17,927 nucleotides of DNA from JBGSYN01 sp041750975 (GTDB lineage: Bacteria > Pseudomonadota > Alphaproteobacteria > Geminicoccales > Geminicoccaceae): the NCBI GenBank assembly GCA_041750975.1, contig JBGSYN010000221.1, positions 1-17,927 of the forward strand. The letters run 5' to 3'. Numbering within the stretch: the stretch's first letter is position 1; each line of letters begins with the position of its first letter. Both the position numbers and the translations under genes were made by a program. The notes below the pieces were generated by a model. The model was not told the origin of the DNA and ran no database searches. It worked only from the letters and a program-made list of their open reading frames with translations. Positions 8,388 through 17,927 of this stretch are shown here, piece by piece.

Positions 8388-8410
8388 ATCGCCGCGGGAT
8401 TTGAACCGCC
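8388..8410 (-). other. tRNA T-arm-like fragment
   Basis: The complement of 8397-8407 reads GGTTCAAATCC, a perfect fit to the tRNA B-box/T-loop consensus, followed by CGCGGCG. Only three of the five T-stem pairs form. The sequence where the anticodon arm should lie (above 8410) runs into the lipoprotein gene without cloverleaf potential. It is at most a tRNA 3'-end fragment, such as an old integration scar, and it may be chance. Confidence 0.25.
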
Positions 8411-8433
8411 ATGAATGCCTTTTTTTGATACCC

Positions 8434-8799
8434 TCAGCTCTCGTCGAACTTGATGGCGATGCCGCGGACGGTGGTGCAGGTCGAGGCAAACAGGTTGTAG
8501 ATGGGGATGAAGCCGTAGAGCGAGGTTTCGATCGAGGCGTTGATGATGGCATCGCCGCCGCCGACGCGCAGGGCCTCCTGCATCGCCTTGGACGCCGTCG
8601 AATCGCCCCAAGGGACGATGCCCAGGGCGAAATTGCGGCAGGCCTTGCCCTCGACCGGACCGAGCTCCGTGTAGGTGCGGGCTTCGCGGATGATGGCGCC
8701 GGGATCGCCGGTTGGAACCGTCATCATGCCGACCTGCCCGACGGACGTACAGCCGGCCACGGCGCCCGCCATGATGAGAAGACTTAATGAGCGTTTCAT
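8434..8799 (-). CDS. Small putative lipoprotein
   Basis: This encodes 121 residues and reads leftward. The start is ATG at 8799-8797, because a GGGGGAA ribosome binding site (complement of 8808-8814) lies 8 bases upstream and the product then begins MKRSLSLLIMAGAVAGC. That is a type II signal peptide with lipobox AVAGC, cysteine 17 being the predicted lipid-modified residue. A longer frame starting from TTG at 8856 would bury the signal peptide and is unlikely. The mature part contains GIVPWGDSTASKAMQEAL, GGGDAIINASIETSLYGF and ASTCTTVRGIAIKF. This is loosely like TRL-like or YbjQ-like small lipoproteins (a glycine-rich GGGDAI...TSLYG segment), but I cannot name a family with confidence. Its function is unknown. 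It is divergent from korA and convergent with the cyclase gene, so it is transcribed alone. Confidence 0.8.
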   Translation of the reverse strand: MKRSLSLLIMAGAVAGCTSVGQVGMMTVPTGDPGAIIREARTYTELGPVEGKACRNFALGIVPWGDSTASKAMQEALRVGGGDAIINASIETSLYGFIPIYNLFASTCTTVRGIAIKFDES

Positions 8800-8807
8800 A
8801 ATGGCAC

Positions 8808-8814
8808 TTCCCCC
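8808..8814 (-). promoter_or_regulatory. Ribosome binding site of the lipoprotein gene
   Basis: The complement reads GGGGGAA, 8 bases before the ATG at 8799-8797. It decides the start: the upstream TTG at 8856 lacks such a site. Confidence 0.65.
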
Positions 8815-8928
8815 AATCACACTGTTTGGGACGAAAACAAGGACGACCATACCCAAATGGTGCTTGTTGTGTTTTCGAGAATCTGAGGCGATGGATAAAA
8901 ACGTAAAAAAACTGTGATTTAAATTTAT

Positions 8929-8956
8929 TCGACATTCTTTGTTGTGGAATTATCAT
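8929..8956 (+). promoter_or_regulatory. Candidate sigma70-type promoter for korAB
   Basis: TCGACA (8929-8934) matches the -35 consensus TTGACA at five of six bases. TATCAT (8951-8956) matches the -10 consensus TATAAT at five of six, and the spacer is 16 bases. The site sits in an AT-rich stretch of the 244-base gap between the divergent lipoprotein and korA genes. It predicts a transcript start near 8963 and a leader of about 80 bases before the korA start. No operator was recognised. Confidence 0.5.
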
Positions 8957-9043
8957 CAAGGCTGACCATATTTCCCCGAGGCGCTGGACAATCGGCGCTT
9001 CCGATCGCACCTGAGGGCCTGACGGCAAGTCGAGGTAGTTTTG

Positions 9044-10918
9044 ATGGCTGTTATGGAACAGACTGAGACAGCACCGCACATATCGGAGCCAGCACGGCAG
9101 AGTTTGGAATCTGCCGTCGTGCGCTTTGCCGGTGATAGCGGCGATGGTATGCAGGTGACGGGTGCCCAGTTCACGCTGGCGACCGCCATCTCCCGCAATG
9201 ATCTGGCGACGTTCCCCGACTTTCCAGCGGAAATTCGGGCTCCCGTGGGTACGACTTTTGGTGTCTCCGCCTTTCAGATAAATTTCGGCGCGAGGCCAAT
9301 CCGCACCATCGGCGATGCTCCAGATGTGCTGGTGGCCCTCAATCCCGCTGCCCTCAAAGTCAATCTGACCGATTTGCCGAATGGTGCGGTGGTCATTCTC
9401 GACAGCGGCAGTTTCGGCGATCGCAATCTTAAGAAAGCAGGCTTCGCCGTCGACCCACGTGAAGACGGCTCGCTCGACGCCTTTCGCGTGATCGATTTGG
9501 ATATCTCGAAACGTGTCAAGGAGGCACTCGCCGATACCGGCCTGAGTTCCCGTGAACAGCTGCGCTGCAAGAATTTCTATGCCTTGGGCTTTGTCTACTG
9601 GATGTTCGATCGGCCTCGGCAACCAACAGCCGACTGGTTGCTGGCGAAGTTCAAGGACAAGCCCGTCATCGCCTCGGCCAACATCAAAGCCCTCAATGCC
9701 GGGCATGCCTTGGCCGAGACCGCCGAATATGGGCCGCTGCCGGCATTCAATATCGACGCGGCACCGATGGCCCCCGGCCTTTATCGGACCATCACAGGCC
9801 ACGAAGCGTTGGCCTTCGGCCTGGTCGATGGCGCCCAAAAGGCCGGGCTCGACATGGTCTTCTGCTCCTACCCGATCACGCCGGCCTCGGCGCTGCTGCA
9901 CAACCTGGCGCGGCTGCGCTCGTTCGGTGTCACGACGTTTCAAGCAGAGGACGAGATTGCGGCCGCCTCTGCCGCGATCGGTGCGGCTTATGCGGGCTCG
10001 CTCGGCATTACCTCGAGTTCGGGGCCGGGCATTGCGCTCAAGACCGAGGCTATCGGTCTGGCGATCGCCGTCGAACTGCCGTTGGTGGTGATCAACTCGC
10101 AGCGGGCCGGGCCCAGCACCGGCATGCCGACCAAAACCGAGCAATCGGATCTCTACCAGGCGGTCTATGGCCGCAATGCCGACGCACCGCTGGTTGTGCT
10201 CGCCGCGTCTTCGCCGTCGAACTGCTTCGAGATGGCGCGCGAGGCGGTGCGGCTTGCGGTCCAGCATATGACGCCCGTGATGCTGTTGACCGACGGCTTT
10301 CTGGCCAACGCGTCGGAGCCATGGCTAATCCCGGATGTCGACGCGGCCCCGGCTTTTCCCGCGAAGTTCCGCACCGATCCCGTCGATTTCATGCCGTACC
10401 GGCGCGACCGGCATGGTGTGCGGCCATGGGTCAAGCCCGGCACGCCGGATCTGATGCATCGCATCGGCGGGATCGAGCGTGACCAGCTGACCGGCAACAT
10501 CTCTTACGATCCGGACAATCACCAGACGATAACCGAGGCGCGCTTCGCCAAGATCGCGGCAGTTGCGGACGATATTCCTTTGCAGGACGTCGAGCAGGGC
10601 AGCTCGAGCGGCCGGCTCGCGATCGTCGGCTGGGGCAGTACCTATGGTCCGATCAGCCGCGCGGTGACGACGCAACGCGACCTCGGCGTCGATGTCTCGC
10701 ACATTCATTTGCGGCATATCTGGCCGTTGCCGCGCAATCTCGGCGAACTGCTGCGGGGCTTCGAGAAAGTTCTAGTGCCCGAGATGAACAAGGGCCAACT
10801 GACGACTGTGTTGCGCAGTGAGTACCTCGTACCCGCCGAGGGACTGTCGAAGGTCACCGGCAAACCCTTCGCGGTCAGCGAGATCGAGGCTGCCATCGAC
10901 CGTTTGCTGGATGACTGA
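9044..10918 (+). CDS. korA: 2-oxoacid:ferredoxin oxidoreductase, fused gamma/alpha subunit (KorA)
   Basis: This 624-residue protein joins the gamma domain (about 20-210, with VRFAGDSGDGMQVTGAQFT and FPDFPAEIRAPVGTT) to the alpha, pyrimidine-binding domain. The latter carries YPITPAS at 276-282, FQAEDEIAAASAAIGAAYAG, TSSSGPG and QRAGPSTGMPTKTEQSDL. The ATG at 9044 is chosen because GAGG at 9032-9035 stands 8 bases before it; TTG 9041 and ATG 9053 are less well placed.
With KorB it forms a heterodimeric enzyme that oxidatively decarboxylates a 2-oxoacid with coenzyme A, passing electrons to ferredoxin. The fused architecture is typical of bacterial 2-oxoglutarate:ferredoxin oxidoreductases, which make succinyl-CoA in the TCA cycle. 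The exact substrate cannot be proven from sequence. It is the first gene of a two-gene operon. Confidence 0.93.
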   Translation: MAVMEQTETAPHISEPARQSLESAVVRFAGDSGDGMQVTGAQFTLATAISRNDLATFPDFPAEIRAPVGTTFGVSAFQINFGARPIRTIGDAPDVLVALNPAALKVNLTDLPNGAVVILDSGSFGDRNLKKAGFAVDPREDGSLDAFRVIDLDISKRVKEALADTGLSSREQLRCKNFYALGFVYWMFDRPRQPTADWLLAKFKDKPVIASANIKALNAGHALAETAEYGPLPAFNIDAAPMAPGLYRTITGHEALAFGLVDGAQKAGLDMVFCSYPITPASALLHNLARLRSFGVTTFQAEDEIAAASAAIGAAYAGSLGITSSSGPGIALKTEAIGLAIAVELPLVVINSQRAGPSTGMPTKTEQSDLYQAVYGRNADAPLVVLAASSPSNCFEMAREAVRLAVQHMTPVMLLTDGFLANASEPWLIPDVDAAPAFPAKFRTDPVDFMPYRRDRHGVRPWVKPGTPDLMHRIGGIERDQLTGNISYDPDNHQTITEARFAKIAAVADDIPLQDVEQGSSSGRLAIVGWGSTYGPISRAVTTQRDLGVDVSHIHLRHIWPLPRNLGELLRGFEKVLVPEMNKGQLTTVLRSEYLVPAEGLSKVTGKPFAVSEIEAAIDRLLDD

Positions 10919-11927
10919 GATGAATGCACCTGTAGCCCTATCCTCCAAGGACTTCGCCACCGACCAGGAAGTGCGATGGTGTCCCGGTTGCGGCGATTAC
11001 GCGATCTTGAAAGCCGTCCAAAAGACACTCGCGGACATCAAGGCCGATCCCGCCAACACCGTGTTCGTCTCGGGCATCGGCTGTGCCGCGCGCTTTCCCT
11101 ATTATATCGAGACCTACGGCTTCCACACCATCCACGGCCGTGCTCCTGCCGTCGCCACCGGCATCAAGCTCGCCAATCCCGAACTCGATGTTTGGGTTGT
11201 GGGCGGCGACGGCGACATGCTCTCGATTGGCGGCAACCATCTGATGCACGCGCTTCGCCGTAACGTCGATCTCACCATTTTGTTGTTCAACAATGAGATC
11301 TACGGGCTCACCAAGGGCCAGTATTCGCCGACGTCGAGGGTCGGCACGCGCTCGCCCTCGACCCCAACGGGCTCAATCGATACACCGCTTTCGGCCCTGA
11401 AGCTGGCGATGGGGGCCGGGGCCCGGTTCGTGGCCCGCGGGATCGACACGCAGCAGAAGGTGCTGCCGGATCTTCTGGCCCGGGCGCATGCTCACAAAGG
11501 CGCGGCATTGGTCGAGATCATCCAGAACTGTATCGTCTACAATGACAATGCGTTCAGCCATTTCACCGATCGCGAGGTCGAAGGCGAGGCGCAGCTTTAT
11601 TTGCGCCATGGCGAGCCGATGATTTTTGGCAAAGCCCGGGACCGAGGCCTGAGGCTCAATCACGGCCGGCTCGAGGTCGTAACCATCGGTGCGAACGGGG
11701 TTGGCGAGCACGATATCCTGCGACACGATCAGACCAATCCGCAGCTGGCCTCCATGCTGGTGTCGATGGAGCCGCCGATGCCGGTCGCGATCGGCGTGAT
11801 CTACGACAACCCGGCGCCGAGCTATGACGCCATGGTGCACGCCGATAATGCGAAGCAGATCGCCTCGGCCAAGGCGATCACGCTCAACGAACTCTTGCGG
11901 CGCGGGCCGACCTGGCAGGTCAGCTAG
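10911..11927 (+). CDS. korB: 2-oxoacid:ferredoxin oxidoreductase, beta subunit (KorB)
   Basis: This is the thiamine-diphosphate-binding partner of KorA. The ATG at 10911 gives 338 residues and overlaps the korA stop by 8 bases, which suggests translational coupling. The ATG at 10920 (335 residues, one base after that stop) is equally possible, and neither has a strong ribosome binding site.
Numbering from 10911, the cysteines that hold the [4Fe-4S] cluster in this family are all present: C24 and C27 (CPGCGDY), C58 (GIGCAAR) and C207 (IIQNCIVYND). The thiamine-diphosphate/Mg site is GGDGD at 98-102 with the following NNEIYGLT. The segment TKGQYSPTSRVGTRSPSTP is typical of KorB. The protein looks complete and functional. 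A 159-base gap follows before gyrA. Confidence 0.93.
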   Translation: MTEMNAPVALSSKDFATDQEVRWCPGCGDYAILKAVQKTLADIKADPANTVFVSGIGCAARFPYYIETYGFHTIHGRAPAVATGIKLANPELDVWVVGGDGDMLSIGGNHLMHALRRNVDLTILLFNNEIYGLTKGQYSPTSRVGTRSPSTPTGSIDTPLSALKLAMGAGARFVARGIDTQQKVLPDLLARAHAHKGAALVEIIQNCIVYNDNAFSHFTDREVEGEAQLYLRHGEPMIFGKARDRGLRLNHGRLEVVTIGANGVGEHDILRHDQTNPQLASMLVSMEPPMPVAIGVIYDNPAPSYDAMVHADNAKQIASAKAITLNELLRRGPTWQVS

Positions 11928-11988
11928 ATTCTGGGCGGCCTTCCACGCCGCTCATGAGACAGAAAACCTGAGCTTCAAGCGCCCGAGC

Positions 11989-12017
11989 TTGTAACAGAAG
12001 TGTCACTCTGCTAGACC
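11989..12017 (+). promoter_or_regulatory. Possible promoter for gyrA
   Basis: TTGTAA (11989-11994), a 17-base gap and TAGACC (12012-12017) form a weak sigma70-like pair (four of six and three of six). Its support is the good spacing and its location in the korB-gyrA gap. A perfect hairpin follows in what would be the leader. Confidence 0.3.
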
Positions 12018-12023
12018 TTCAAT

Positions 12024-12040
12024 CGCAGCGCGATGCTGCG
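12024..12040 (+). repeat. Small hairpin in the gyrA leader
   Basis: CGCAGC (12024-12029) and GCTGCG (12035-12040) pair perfectly around a 5-base loop (GCGAT). No T-run follows directly (TCACATCTGATTTT comes after), so it is a poor terminator for korAB. It could be a leader structure of the gyrA message. Confidence 0.35.
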
Positions 12041-12074
12041 TCACATCTGATTTTCACGTCACTCACAAACGGAT

Positions 12075-12078
12075 AGGA
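12075..12078 (+). promoter_or_regulatory. Ribosome binding site deciding the gyrA TTG start
   Basis: AGGA ends 8 bases before TTG 12087. A stop at 12048-12050, with no ATG or GTG in frame between, leaves this TTG as the only reasonable start. Confidence 0.6.
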
Positions 12079-12086
12079 CACGACGC

Positions 12087-14828
<2,742 letters not shown>

Positions 14829-14850
14829 TTGCTGCAGTGCAGAAAGAAGC

Positions 14851-14877
14851 TTGACGATCGACGCACTGCGCTATTTC
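14851..14877 (+). promoter_or_regulatory. Possible promoter for coaD-queA-tgt
   Basis: TTGACG (14851-14856) fits the -35 consensus at five of six. TATTTC (14872-14877) is a modest -10 match at a short 15-base spacing. It lies in the 98-base gap between gyrA and coaD. No intrinsic terminator for gyrA was seen in this gap, so read-through from gyrA is also possible. Confidence 0.3.
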
Positions 14878-14926
14878 ACAGCTTCTAATCCTCAAATCTG
14901 ACGTTGGCGACCTTGGGAAAAGCCGC

Positions 14927-15442
14927 ATGAGCCGAGCACGGACCGGCATCTATCCTGGAACATTCGATCCGATCCATAATGGCCATATCGATGTCATTCG
15001 CCGCGCCAACGTTTTGGTCGATCGATTGATCGTCGCCGTTGCCATCAATATCGGCAAAGAACCTTATTTCACGCTGGCGGAGCGTACCCGCATGGTCGAG
15101 GCCGATATCAATGGCCTGATGGCCGCCAACGCCATGAACGGGACCAAGGTCGAGGTGGCGCCTTTCGAAAGCCTGTTGATGACATTCGCCGAGGAGAACC
15201 GGGCGGATATGGTGATCCGCGGCCTGCGCGCGGTCTCCGACTTCGAGTACGAATTCCAGATGGCGGCCAACAACAAGCGGATCTACCCCAAGATCGAGAC
15301 CGTTTTCTTGATGGCCTCCGAAACCAACCAGTTCATCGGTTCGCGTTTCGTCAAGGAGATCAATGTCCTGGGCGGCGATGTCTCGAGCTTCGTCTCGCCG
15401 TTCGTCCTATCGCAATTGGTGCAAAGGCGGGATCGGCGCTGA
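14927..15442 (+). CDS. coaD: Phosphopantetheine adenylyltransferase (CoaD)
   Basis: This 171-residue protein catalyses ATP + 4'-phosphopantetheine to dephospho-CoA + pyrophosphate, the penultimate step of coenzyme A synthesis, in the cytoplasm. The ATG at 14927 has GGGA (14915-14918) 8 bases upstream.
Seen: the nucleotidyltransferase signature GIYPGTFDPIHNGHIDVIRR at the N-terminus, with the HxGH motif as HNGH (H17 and H20); VIRGLRAVSDFEYEFQMA, which is the substrate and ATP-binding core; and the C-terminal ATP-binding segment FIGSRFVKEI, equivalent to the ISSTKVR-type motif. The length matches the family (about 160-170). It is 11 bases upstream of queA and probably co-transcribed with it. 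Confidence 0.96.
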   Translation: MSRARTGIYPGTFDPIHNGHIDVIRRANVLVDRLIVAVAINIGKEPYFTLAERTRMVEADINGLMAANAMNGTKVEVAPFESLLMTFAEENRADMVIRGLRAVSDFEYEFQMAANNKRIYPKIETVFLMASETNQFIGSRFVKEINVLGGDVSSFVSPFVLSQLVQRRDRR

Positions 15443-15453
15443 CGCCTCGTTCC

Positions 15454-16485
15454 ATGCGTGTCGACCTCTTCGATTTCGACCTGCCGAGCGGACTGATCGC
15501 GCAACATCCGGCAAACCCGCGTGACGCGGCACGTCTCTTGCACGTCGGTACCTACCTCGTGGATCGTGCGGTGCGGGACCTGCCACAGCTCCTCGAGTCG
15601 AACGATCTTCTCATCGTTAATGACACGCGGGTGTTGCCGACGCGGTTTCAGGGGCGACGCGGCGAAGCCTCTATCGAGATCACACTGCACAAGCCGCTGG
15701 AGGCAAGGGAGTGGCTGGCTTTCGCCAGGCCCGCAAGGAAATGCCGCGTAGGAGACGAGCTTCTGTTCGCCCCAGCCTTCAAGGCACGGGTCCTGGAACG
15801 CCGCGAGCGCGGCGAAATCCGCCTCGGTTTCGAGTTCGATGGCGAGGCCTTGATGGCGGCGATCAAGGCGCATGGTGCCATGCCGTTACCGCCCTATATC
15901 AAGCGGCCGAGCAGCGCCCATCACAACGATCAGGCCGATTATCAGACCACCTTCGCGCGGATCGACGGCTCGGTGGCCGCACCGACGGCAGGGCTGCATT
16001 TCACGCGAGCGCTACTCGATGCGCTAACGGCCCGTGAAATCGGCCTTGAGCGTATCACGCTTCATGTCGGCGCCGGCACATTCCAGCCGGTCCATGCGGA
16101 GATGACCGAAGCCCATGTGATGCATTTCGAGCGTCTCGACGTAAGCGCCGAAACGGCCGATCGAATCAATGCCCACCGCCGAGCCGGCGGCCGGATCGTC
16201 GCGGTCGGCACGACGTCGCTTCGGACACTGGAGGCGGTCGCCGACGCCGAAGGCTTCGTCGAGCCGGGGACACGTGACACCAATCTCTTCATCACGCCGG
16301 GCTACCGATTCAAAATCGTCGACCGCCTGCTCACGAATTTCCATCTGCCGCGCTCGACCCTCTTCATGCTGGTTTGTGCGTTCGCCGGTATGGAACGGAT
16401 GAAGGCGGCCTACGCCCATGCCATTGCCCGGGAATACCGGTTCTTTTCCTACGGCGATGCCTGCCTTTTGGAGCGCGGCGTTTGA
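15454..16485 (+). CDS. queA: S-adenosylmethionine:tRNA ribosyltransferase-isomerase (QueA)
   Basis: This 343-residue protein transfers and isomerises the ribosyl part of S-adenosylmethionine onto 7-aminomethyl-7-deazaguanine in tRNA, giving epoxyqueuosine at position 34.
Seen: the family N-terminus MRVDLFDFDLPSGLIAQHPA, NDTRVLPTRF, YQTTFARIDGSVAAPTAGLH, LHVGAGTFQPV, VAVGTTSLRTLE, and the C-terminal TNLFITPGYRF with NFHLPRSTLFMLV. All strongly conserved blocks are intact and the length is normal. The ATG at 15454 opens the conserved MRVDLFDF block, although no good ribosome binding site precedes it, so coupling to coaD translation is likely. It overlaps tgt by 4 bases, and the two enzymes act in the same pathway. 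Confidence 0.97.
   Translation: MRVDLFDFDLPSGLIAQHPANPRDAARLLHVGTYLVDRAVRDLPQLLESNDLLIVNDTRVLPTRFQGRRGEASIEITLHKPLEAREWLAFARPARKCRVGDELLFAPAFKARVLERRERGEIRLGFEFDGEALMAAIKAHGAMPLPPYIKRPSSAHHNDQADYQTTFARIDGSVAAPTAGLHFTRALLDALTAREIGLERITLHVGAGTFQPVHAEMTEAHVMHFERLDVSAETADRINAHRRAGGRIVAVGTTSLRTLEAVADAEGFVEPGTRDTNLFITPGYRFKIVDRLLTNFHLPRSTLFMLVCAFAGMERMKAAYAHAIAREYRFFSYGDACLLERGV
16470..16473 (+). promoter_or_regulatory. Ribosome binding site deciding the tgt TTG start
   Basis: GGAG inside the end of queA stands 8 bases before TTG 16482, which overlaps the queA stop as TTGA. This start gives a 377-residue Tgt of normal length; the open frame upstream of it is only queA read in another frame. Confidence 0.65.
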
Positions 16486-17615
16486 GCGATTTCGGGTTCG
16501 AGCGGCTTGGCCAGGATGGCATCGCCCGGCGAGGCCGGATCATGACCGCGCACGGTTCGATCGAGACCCCCGCCTTCATGCCGGTCGGCACGGCTGCAAC
16601 CGTCAAGGCGATGACGCCCGACATGGTGCGGGCCACCGGTGCCGAGATCGTCCTCGGCAATACCTATCACCTGATGCTGCGGCCTGGGGCGGAGAGGATC
16701 GGACGGCTCGGCGGACTGCATCGCTTCATGAACTGGCCCGGACCGATCCTTACCGATAGCGGCGGCTTTCAGGTGATGTCACTGGCGGCGCGGCGGAAGA
16801 TCGATGAGCACGGCGTCACGTTCGCCTCGCATCTCGACGGCAGCCGGCACGAGCTCACGCCCGAGCGCTCGATCGAGATCCAGCTTCAGCTCGACGCAAC
16901 GATCACCATGCAGCTCGATGAATGTCTGGCATTGCCGGCCGAGGATGCGGAGGTCGAGCGGGCGATGGAGTTATCATTGCACTGGGCCGAGCGGTCCAAG
17001 GCGGCATTCGTGGCGCGGCCGGGCTATGGCCTATTCGGTATTGTCCAGGGAGGTGTGACGCCAGCCCTGCGCGCGCGTTCGGCAACGGCGCTTACGGGCA
17101 TCGGCTTCGACGGCTATGCGATCGGTGGGCTCGCGGTGGGTGAGCCGCAGGCGGTCATGTTCGCAACGCTGGAGGCGACCTGCCCGGCGCTGCCAGTGGA
17201 CCGGCCGCGCTATCTGATGGGCGTCGGCAGGCCGCAGGATCTTTTGGGGTCGATCGCACGCGGTATCGACATGTTCGATTGCGTCATGCCGACACGATCG
17301 GGCCGCACCGGACAGGCCTTCACCCGATGCGGGGCGGTCAATCTCAAGAACACGCGGCACGCGGAAGATCCGAGGCCGTTGGACGAATTCTCCGATTGCC
17401 CGGCAGCGCGCGACTATAGCCGGGCCTATCTTCATCATCTGGTGAAGGCCAACGAGATTTTGGCCTCGATGCTGCTGACCTGGAACAATCTTTGGTATTA
17501 TCAGGAATTGATGCGCGGGGCGCGGGCCGCCATCGCTGAAGGGCGCTATGCCGTGTTCATGGCCGCCTGCGAGGCGGGCTGGGCGACAGGCGATTTGCCG
17601 GCCATCACTAGTTGA
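16482..17615 (+). CDS. tgt: tRNA-guanine transglycosylase (Tgt) lacking most zinc ligands
   Basis: This 377-residue protein exchanges guanine 34 of GUN-anticodon tRNAs for the queuosine precursor preQ1, the step before QueA. The TTG at 16482 overlaps the queA stop by 4 bases.
Seen: SIETPAFMPVGTAATVKAM, GNTYHLMLRPG, general acid/base D92 in LTDSGGFQVMSL, GIVQGG, IGGLAVGE, and the covalent nucleophile D266 in DMFDCVMPTRSGRTGQAF. YSRAYLHHL follows further on. The catalytic side is therefore complete.
Oddity: the family zinc site (C-x-C-x2-C ... H; Z. mobilis C318, C320, C323, H349) reads S304-x-C306-x2-A309 ... N335, so three of four ligands are missing. There are no frameshifts or gaps around it. 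It may be a zinc-free variant that folds and dimerises differently, or an altered enzyme. Confidence 0.93.
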   Translation: MSDFGFERLGQDGIARRGRIMTAHGSIETPAFMPVGTAATVKAMTPDMVRATGAEIVLGNTYHLMLRPGAERIGRLGGLHRFMNWPGPILTDSGGFQVMSLAARRKIDEHGVTFASHLDGSRHELTPERSIEIQLQLDATITMQLDECLALPAEDAEVERAMELSLHWAERSKAAFVARPGYGLFGIVQGGVTPALRARSATALTGIGFDGYAIGGLAVGEPQAVMFATLEATCPALPVDRPRYLMGVGRPQDLLGSIARGIDMFDCVMPTRSGRTGQAFTRCGAVNLKNTRHAEDPRPLDEFSDCPAARDYSRAYLHHLVKANEILASMLLTWNNLWYYQELMRGARAAIAEGRYAVFMAACEAGWATGDLPAITS

Positions 17616-17927
17616 GATCGACGGCGAAGCGTTTCAGATTCTCGAGATCGACGAATTCTAGCGGGCGTTGATGGGTGGCTTCCAGGCGAACCTTCGGAGC
17701 CCGGCCCGCGTCGCATGCCTCTTTCCAGCGTGGGGCACAAAGGCACCAGCGATCGCCTGGCTTGAGGCCCGGAAAGCCGAAGGCCGGCATCGGCGTCGTC
17801 AGGTCGTTGCCTTGTGCCTTGCTGAATTCCAGAAAGTCCGCGGTGACCTCGGCACAAACGGTATGGACCCCGACATCCTGCGCGCTCGTATTGCAGCAGC
17901 CGTCCCGAAAAAAGCCGGTCATCGGCT
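17608..17927 (-). CDS. DUF2237 family protein (runs off right edge)
   Basis: The C-terminal 106 or so residues of a leftward gene are visible. The stop is TAG (complement of 17608-17610), and the gene overlaps the end of tgt by 8 bases tail to tail. The sequence contains MTGFFRDGCCNTSAQDVGVH, TVCAEVTADFLEFSKAQGNDL, FGFPGLKPGDRWCLCAPRW and VRLEATHQRPLEFV, the conserved blocks of DUF2237. This is a small bacterial family of unknown function with conserved cysteines (CC, C and CLC here). In this family the MTGFFRDGCC block normally follows a short N-terminal stretch ending in proline. The codon before this methionine is indeed CCG, so the ATG at 17922 is probably internal and the true start lies beyond the window. 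It has no signal peptide in the visible part. Confidence 0.85.
   Translation of the reverse strand, partial: PMTGFFRDGCCNTSAQDVGVHTVCAEVTADFLEFSKAQGNDLTTPMPAFGFPGLKPGDRWCLCAPRWKEACDAGRAPKVRLEATHQRPLEFVDLENLKRFAVDLN

Noticed and set aside
8800..8856. Longer lipoprotein form starting at TTG 8856
   Set aside because: It would place 19 residues before a perfect lipoprotein signal peptide, and it lacks the GGGGGAA site that serves the ATG at 8799.
8135..10267. 710-codon open frame on the minus strand
   Set aside because: It crosses the lipoprotein gene in another frame and lies opposite korA, which has clear family motifs. Its translation is rich in Arg/His/Gly with no domain, typical of a shadow frame in GC-rich DNA.
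12024..12040. Hairpin before gyrA as the korAB terminator
   Set aside because: The stem is only 6 bases and no T-run follows it.
16374..16481. 36-codon N-terminal extension of Tgt
   Set aside because: It is the end of queA read in another frame. TTG 16482 has a good ribosome binding site and gives the normal family length.

Overview
The window reads as a chromosomal segment of a GC-rich alphaproteobacterium, probably near the Rhodospirillales. This rests on the gene order gyrA-coaD-queA-tgt, the alphaproteobacterial style of GyrA, CoaD and QueA, a fused gamma/alpha KorA next to KorB, and a DUF2237 gene. No rRNA, complete tRNA, CRISPR array or intact insertion sequence was seen.

Left edge (1-339): the start of a leftward gene for an exported protein that runs off the window, then about 230 bases without a gene. 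Accessory part (340-6328): one very large gene for an 1860-residue protein. It combines a DUF4011 N-terminus, a split UvrD/Upf1-like SF1 helicase, a Vsr-like (MTES_1575-type) nuclease and a C-terminal module resembling the C-terminal domain of GreA/GreB/Rnk. Its base composition is visibly poorer in GC than the rest, and a decayed IS5-like transposase lies just downstream on the other strand. This single-gene unit is the best candidate for an acquired defence-type or DNA-processing system.

Middle (6352-8799): a membrane-anchored class III adenylate cyclase with a periplasmic sensor region, convergent with a small lipoprotein gene. Between the two lies a short stretch that looks like a tRNA T-arm.

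Right, housekeeping part (8929-17927): a sigma70-type promoter is followed by korA-korB, the two subunits of a ferredoxin-linked 2-oxoacid oxidoreductase. Then come gyrA (DNA gyrase A), coaD (coenzyme A synthesis), and queA and tgt, which overlap by 4 bases and both serve queuosine modification of tRNA. A leftward DUF2237 gene overlaps the end of tgt and runs off the window. KorAB uses coenzyme A, to whose synthesis coaD contributes. The standout oddity here is that the Tgt protein has lost three of its four expected zinc ligands while keeping both catalytic aspartates.
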